DNA of 64,000 bases, from assembly GCA_026982335.1 (NCBI GenBank), contig JALSHH010000025.1, forward strand, positions 1 through 64,000. The letters run 5' to 3'. The position numbers and the translations under genes are program-made. Each line of letters opens with the position of its first letter. Position 1 is the stretch's first letter. Shown piece by piece: positions 60,917 through 64,000 of this stretch. The notes beneath the pieces are model-generated. The model searched no databases. It saw nothing but the letters and a program-made list of their open reading frames with translations, and was not told the origin of the DNA. The DNA is from Phycisphaerales bacterium. Its GTDB lineage: Bacteria; Planctomycetota; Phycisphaerae; Phycisphaerales; UBA1924.

Positions 60917-61768
60917 TCAGTGTGCATCGGCGGGGTAGATGCTGGAGGTTTTTTGGGTTTCCCATGCGGTCATCGAGACGAGCTTGATTCTTGGGGTGAT
61001 GTTGGCGATGGCGGGTTCGAGCTGTTCGTAGCAGATGCGGGCGATGTTTTCGATCGAAGGGATGACGCCGCCTTGGGTTTGATCAAACCAGGGGCAGTCG
61101 GTGTTGAGGAATTTGTGATCAAGCTGATCGAGGAGGGTCGAGTTGACCGCTTGTTCAATCTCGATCTGGTAGTCTCGCGATGTGAGTAAATCGACAGGGA
61201 TGCGGATGGCGGGTTCGAGCTGGTAGTTGTGTCCGTGTCCGGATGGGTTGTTGCACTTACCGAAGTAGGCCTTGTTTTCATCATCGCTCATGGTGGGTGT
61301 GTGGAGTCGATGGGCAGCAGCAAACTCAAAGCGCTGGCGGATGAGCACGGTGTTTGGTGGTTGGGTGTGGGGGATATCTGTGGACATCTCGATGGTATGG
61401 TATGGGGTGAGTTGCCAGTTGATGCTCTGGAGGGTGTGATTGATTGATCGGGTGAGAGTATTCCAGAATTGAGGCATGAGTGTGCCGGGGTGGGTATTGG
61501 GGGCTGTTGCGATCTGATCGGCGATGAGGGGAAGGAGATGATCGCGGACGATGGCGTCGATTTCTTGGATACCGATGAGGTATCCGGTATGTGGGTTGGG
61601 GAGGCCTTTGATGGCGATGGTGATTTCGTAGTATCGTCCGAGCCCTGAGATGGTGGGTTTGCCCGCGAAGGTATTGTTGCCGAGGATCGAGTTATTGGGA
61701 TTGAGCGCAAAGCGGATTGTTCGCTGGAGGATATGAGGATAGGCAGGTTTGGCAGTTGGTTGGTGCAT
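60917..61768 (-). CDS. Two-domain PTPS/QueD-like protein, N-terminal half degenerate
   Basis: 283 residues made of two 6-pyruvoyltetrahydropterin-synthase-like halves. The C-terminal half is intact: zinc His153 in FEFAAAHRLH, catalytic-type Cys172 in GKCNNPSGHGHNYQLE with zinc His178 and His180, and SIENIARICYEQLEPAIANI with a late SMTAWET. The N-terminal half has RYYEITIAIKGLPNPHTGYL, similar in shape (HNY-x-hydrophobic, D-T-G), but lacks the His/Cys residues. PTPS/QueD enzymes act on 7,8-dihydroneopterin triphosphate in queuosine, folate or biopterin pathways. Similar tandem forms exist, so this is probably a QueD-type enzyme with a structural N-half. Confidence 0.75.
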   Translation of the reverse strand: MHQPTAKPAYPHILQRTIRFALNPNNSILGNNTFAGKPTISGLGRYYEITIAIKGLPNPHTGYLIGIQEIDAIVRDHLLPLIADQIATAPNTHPGTLMPQFWNTLTRSINHTLQSINWQLTPYHTIEMSTDIPHTQPPNTVLIRQRFEFAAAHRLHTPTMSDDENKAYFGKCNNPSGHGHNYQLEPAIRIPVDLLTSRDYQIEIEQAVNSTLLDQLDHKFLNTDCPWFDQTQGGVIPSIENIARICYEQLEPAIANITPRIKLVSMTAWETQKTSSIYPADAH

Positions 61769-61902
61769 GGGTGATCTTCATGGAACCTTAGCGGTTTGGG
61801 ATTCGCTTCTGGGTGTTGAGGGTGAGAAAGTTGTCTCAATGTTGAAGGTTTCTGGAATGAAAACAGTTTTGCCCAATCGAGGGCCCCACAAGGAGAATCA
61901 CC

Positions 61903-62874
61903 ATGCGAGCAAGTAGAGTGTTGAGTACAATCGCCGCCTTGGCCGTATTGCCTTTGATGGCGATGGGTGTTGGTGTGCAGACGGAGGATGAGTTGCCGGC
62001 GTACGAGGCAACCAGTGGGGTGTCAGGGACGATCACGAGTATCGGGTCCGACACCATGAACAACCTGATGACGCTCTGGGGCGAAGAGTTCAGCAAGTTC
62101 TATCCATCGGTGAAGACTTTGGTCGAGGGCAAGGGGTCATCGACGGCTCCTCCTGCGTTGATTGAGGGGCAGGCGATGTTTGGGCCGATGAGCAGGCCGA
62201 TGAAATCGTCGGAGGTGGATAAGTTTGAAGCCAAGTTCGGATACAAACCGACCGCATTGCGGACGGGGATTGATGCACTGGCGGTGTATGTCCACAAGGA
62301 TTGCCCGCTTGACGAGATTAGCATCGAGCAGATTACTGAGGTGTTCTCGGTGGCGGGTCCTGATATGACTTGGGGGGATCTGGGTGTGACGGATCGAGCG
62401 TATCGTACACGCAAAATCAATATCTATGGGCGCAACTCGGCGTCGGGGACTTATGGATTCTTCAAGAAGGTTGCGTTGCAGGGCAATGACTATAAGGCTT
62501 CGGTAAAGGAGCAGCCTGGGTCATCGGCAGTGGTGCAGGGGATCACCGGGGATCGGTTCGGGATTGGATATTCTGGGCTTGGGTATAAAACTGCTGGTGT
62601 CAAGGCGTTGAAGGTTTCATTCGATGGCGATGAGGCGTACGAGCCCAATGCGGAGAACTCGCTTTCGGGTGAGTATCCGATCGCTCGGTTCTTGTACCTC
62701 TATATCAATGCGGATCCGCAGGAGGGTTTGAAGGACCCGCTTCGGATTGAGTTTGTCAAGTTGATTTTTTCAAAACAGGGGCAAGAAGTGGTCGCCAAGG
62801 ACGGGTATTTTCCGGTGCCGGCCGAAGTTGCCCGCGAAGATTTGGAACGGCTCAAGATTGAAGTCGATTTTTAG
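61903..62874 (+). CDS. pstS: Phosphate ABC transporter substrate-binding protein PstS
   Basis: 323 residues. Cleavable signal (VLSTIAALAVLPLMAMGVGV). Phosphate-site motifs: TITSIGSDTMNNLMTLWGEE (SxT/GSDT), EGKGSSTAPPALIEGQAMFG, then GRNSASGTYGFFKKVALQGN and VVQGITGDRFGIGYSGLGYK. It captures phosphate in the periplasm. AAGGAG lies ahead of the ATG. I saw no clear Pho box upstream. A hairpin with a T-run separates it from the permease gene. Confidence 0.94.
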   Translation: MRASRVLSTIAALAVLPLMAMGVGVQTEDELPAYEATSGVSGTITSIGSDTMNNLMTLWGEEFSKFYPSVKTLVEGKGSSTAPPALIEGQAMFGPMSRPMKSSEVDKFEAKFGYKPTALRTGIDALAVYVHKDCPLDEISIEQITEVFSVAGPDMTWGDLGVTDRAYRTRKINIYGRNSASGTYGFFKKVALQGNDYKASVKEQPGSSAVVQGITGDRFGIGYSGLGYKTAGVKALKVSFDGDEAYEPNAENSLSGEYPIARFLYLYINADPQEGLKDPLRIEFVKLIFSKQGQEVVAKDGYFPVPAEVAREDLERLKIEVDF

Positions 62875-62915
62875 TGATTTCCATCGGCAGAGCCAGTGGA
62901 AGTGTGAACAATGAA

Positions 62916-62957
62916 GGAGCGGGTGTGAATCTGCTCCCTCGATTTTTCTTTTTTTCG
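62916..62957 (+). terminator. Attenuator-like hairpin between pstS and the pstC-like gene
   Basis: GGAGC (62916-62920) and GCTCC (62933-62937) with a loop of twelve, followed by a T-rich run to 62957. Such partial terminators give more binding protein than permease. The stem is only five pairs with a mismatched extension. Confidence 0.45.
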
Positions 62958-62968
62958 ATTTCCCATTT

Positions 62969-64000
62969 ATGAAGACATCGGATTCCAAAACACGATCGGC
63001 TGCATCGCGTCGGCTTCACGCGATGGACTCACTGGCCGAGTTTGTTGTTACCGCGGGTGGTTTTGTTGTGCTTGCTGCGGTCTTGGGGATTTGTGTGTAT
63101 TTGTTGTGGGTGGTGCTCCCCTTATTTGCTCGTGGGCATGTCGGCGATGGGTTTGACGGGCGGGGCAAGGGGATATCGAGCTCGTCGCAGGTCATGCTCG
63201 ATCCCTATGCCCACAGCGCGACGGTGATCGGGGCGGATTTCGTGGCGACGACGATGGTTCTCGATGGCGGGGTGGTGGTTGGTTCGACGGGTCTGGTCGA
63301 TGTGCAGCAATCGCCGACGGTGCTGAGTTTTGCGCGCAATGGTGATGTCGTGGCCATTGGATATGCCAATGGGCAGGTGCAACTCGGAGAGGTTCACTAC
63401 ACGACCAAACTGGTGCGTTCTGATGGTTCCTTTGCCGATGGTTCGGTCGAGCCGATCGAGTTGGGGTATATCGAGGCGCTCGATGCTGAGCGAGGGCGAC
63501 GGGTGGTCTTTGATCGATCGTTTGGTGATCTGATTTCACTCAAGGCTGGCGATGGGGCGGTGGTGGCGATTGATTATCGCACAGACCCGACGGGCAAGAA
63601 GATTCTGGCTGCTTTGCGTGAAGACGGGACGGTGCTGGTCAATACGGTTCGTACGATCCGCCCGCTCGGTGGTGGGGAGCCGAGGATCAAACTTAAAACC
63701 AAGTCGTTTGTGCTTGTTGATCCGACTGATCAACCGGATTGGTTCATGGTGACTGCGGATGGGGCGCATGTGCTTGGTGTCTGGGCCGACGGGCGATGCG
63801 ATCGGTATGCACGGGTGAACAAAGGGGCATTTGAGCGGATTGAATCGGTGGATTTGATCGAAGGGGAGACCAGAGTCACAGCGGCCAACATGCTCCTAGG
63901 TGGGCAGACGCTGATGCTCGGGCAGGATGATGGGACGCTTTCGTCCTTTCATGTGGCCAAGGATAAAACAGGCTCGACGCGTGATGGATTGATGCTGGTT
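62969..64000 (+). CDS. PstC-like phosphate permease with a periplasmic beta-rich N-terminal domain (partial)
   Basis: Starts ATG at 62969 and stays open to the window end (344 codons). Residues 18-54 hold a membrane helix (MDSLAEFVVTAGGFVVLAAV, then LGICVYLLWVVLPLF), followed by a long beta-rich region with propeller-like repeats: ATMVLDGGVVVGSTGLVDVQ-type strands, SFARNGDVVAIGYANGQVQL, VVFDRSFGDLISLKAGDGAV, WADGRCDRYARV. Long PstC proteins with a periplasmic sensor-like domain are known in other Gram-negatives (for example Pseudomonas), and the position after pstS fits. The permease helices lie beyond the window. Confidence 0.65.
   Translation, partial: MKTSDSKTRSAASRRLHAMDSLAEFVVTAGGFVVLAAVLGICVYLLWVVLPLFARGHVGDGFDGRGKGISSSSQVMLDPYAHSATVIGADFVATTMVLDGGVVVGSTGLVDVQQSPTVLSFARNGDVVAIGYANGQVQLGEVHYTTKLVRSDGSFADGSVEPIELGYIEALDAERGRRVVFDRSFGDLISLKAGDGAVVAIDYRTDPTGKKILAALREDGTVLVNTVRTIRPLGGGEPRIKLKTKSFVLVDPTDQPDWFMVTADGAHVLGVWADGRCDRYARVNKGAFERIESVDLIEGETRVTAANMLLGGQTLMLGQDDGTLSSFHVAKDKTGSTRDGLMLV

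Noticed and set aside
61769-61902. Pho box before pstS
   Set aside because: No pair of TTGTCAT-like direct repeats at the right spacing was found.

Overview
The window looks like part of a chromosome from a marine-type planctomycete of the Phycisphaerae lineage. This is inferred from gene content, not from a marker gene. It carries a complete-looking flagellar export and basal-body cluster, LPS genes (lpxI, kdsC, kdsD, an LptC/LptA-like protein, a heptosyltransferase-like GT9), a prepilin-like protein with the GFTLIELL signature, and several small zinc-ribbon proteins and lipoproteins of types I associate with planctomycetes. Base composition is moderately GC-rich. Several genes carry long G/C homopolymers.

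Layout. (1) 1-1064: the edge of an IS3-family-like insertion sequence, apparently inserted into the 3' end of a secreted-protein gene. That gene's signal peptide is built from a 9-copy, 8-bp tandem repeat, and it has a second shift at a C8 tract. As sequenced it is out of frame at both tracts. (2) 1258-6202: an orphan ABC substrate-binding protein, obgE, a PilZ gene behind a sigma-28-like promoter, a TlyA-like methyltransferase and lpxI. Related palindromic repeats sit between the two convergent gene pairs. (3) 6365-12307: a same-strand block of uncharacterised envelope-type proteins (zinc-ribbon-like, lipoprotein, RDD membrane protein, TPR protein). (4) 12441-42156: the flagellar region. It starts with a FlgN-like chaperone and an NtrB/NtrC-type kinase and sigma-54 activator. 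Then come flgBC-fliE-fliFGHIJ-motE-like-fliK-flgD-orf-flgE-flbD-motAB-fliL-fliN-fliOPQR-flhBA-flhFG-orf-fliA, all on the plus strand. fliM is missing from its usual place between fliL and fliN. Filament, distal-rod, ring and chemotaxis genes are also not here. (5) 42266-47340: folK, xerC-like recombinase, lipoproteins, a TolB-like propeller with a hairpin-rich leader, and a small gene with a strong terminator. (6) 47636-55504: an unknown gene, an isolated nuoC, and a minus-strand envelope operon (SurA-like, UbiA-like, kdsD, kdsC, a 1004-residue LptC/LptA-like protein). (7) 55566-64000: zinc-ribbon membrane protein, prepilin-like protein, serA-serC, GT9, a two-domain PTPS/QueD-like protein, pstS and the 5' part of a pstC-like permease.

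How it fits together. The kinase and sigma-54 activator probably switch on the early flagellar genes; a sigma-54-like promoter lies directly between the activator and flgB. FliA at the end of the cluster would drive late genes, and the best sigma-28-like site in the window precedes the PilZ gene, suggesting c-di-GMP control of motility. FlhF/FlhG would set flagellar position and number. The most unusual features are the octanucleotide-repeat signal peptide, the structured leader near 46700-46890, the LptC/LptA-like protein with a G16 tract, and the absence of fliM. All functional calls rest on reading the sequence and on recalled family knowledge; no database search was run.
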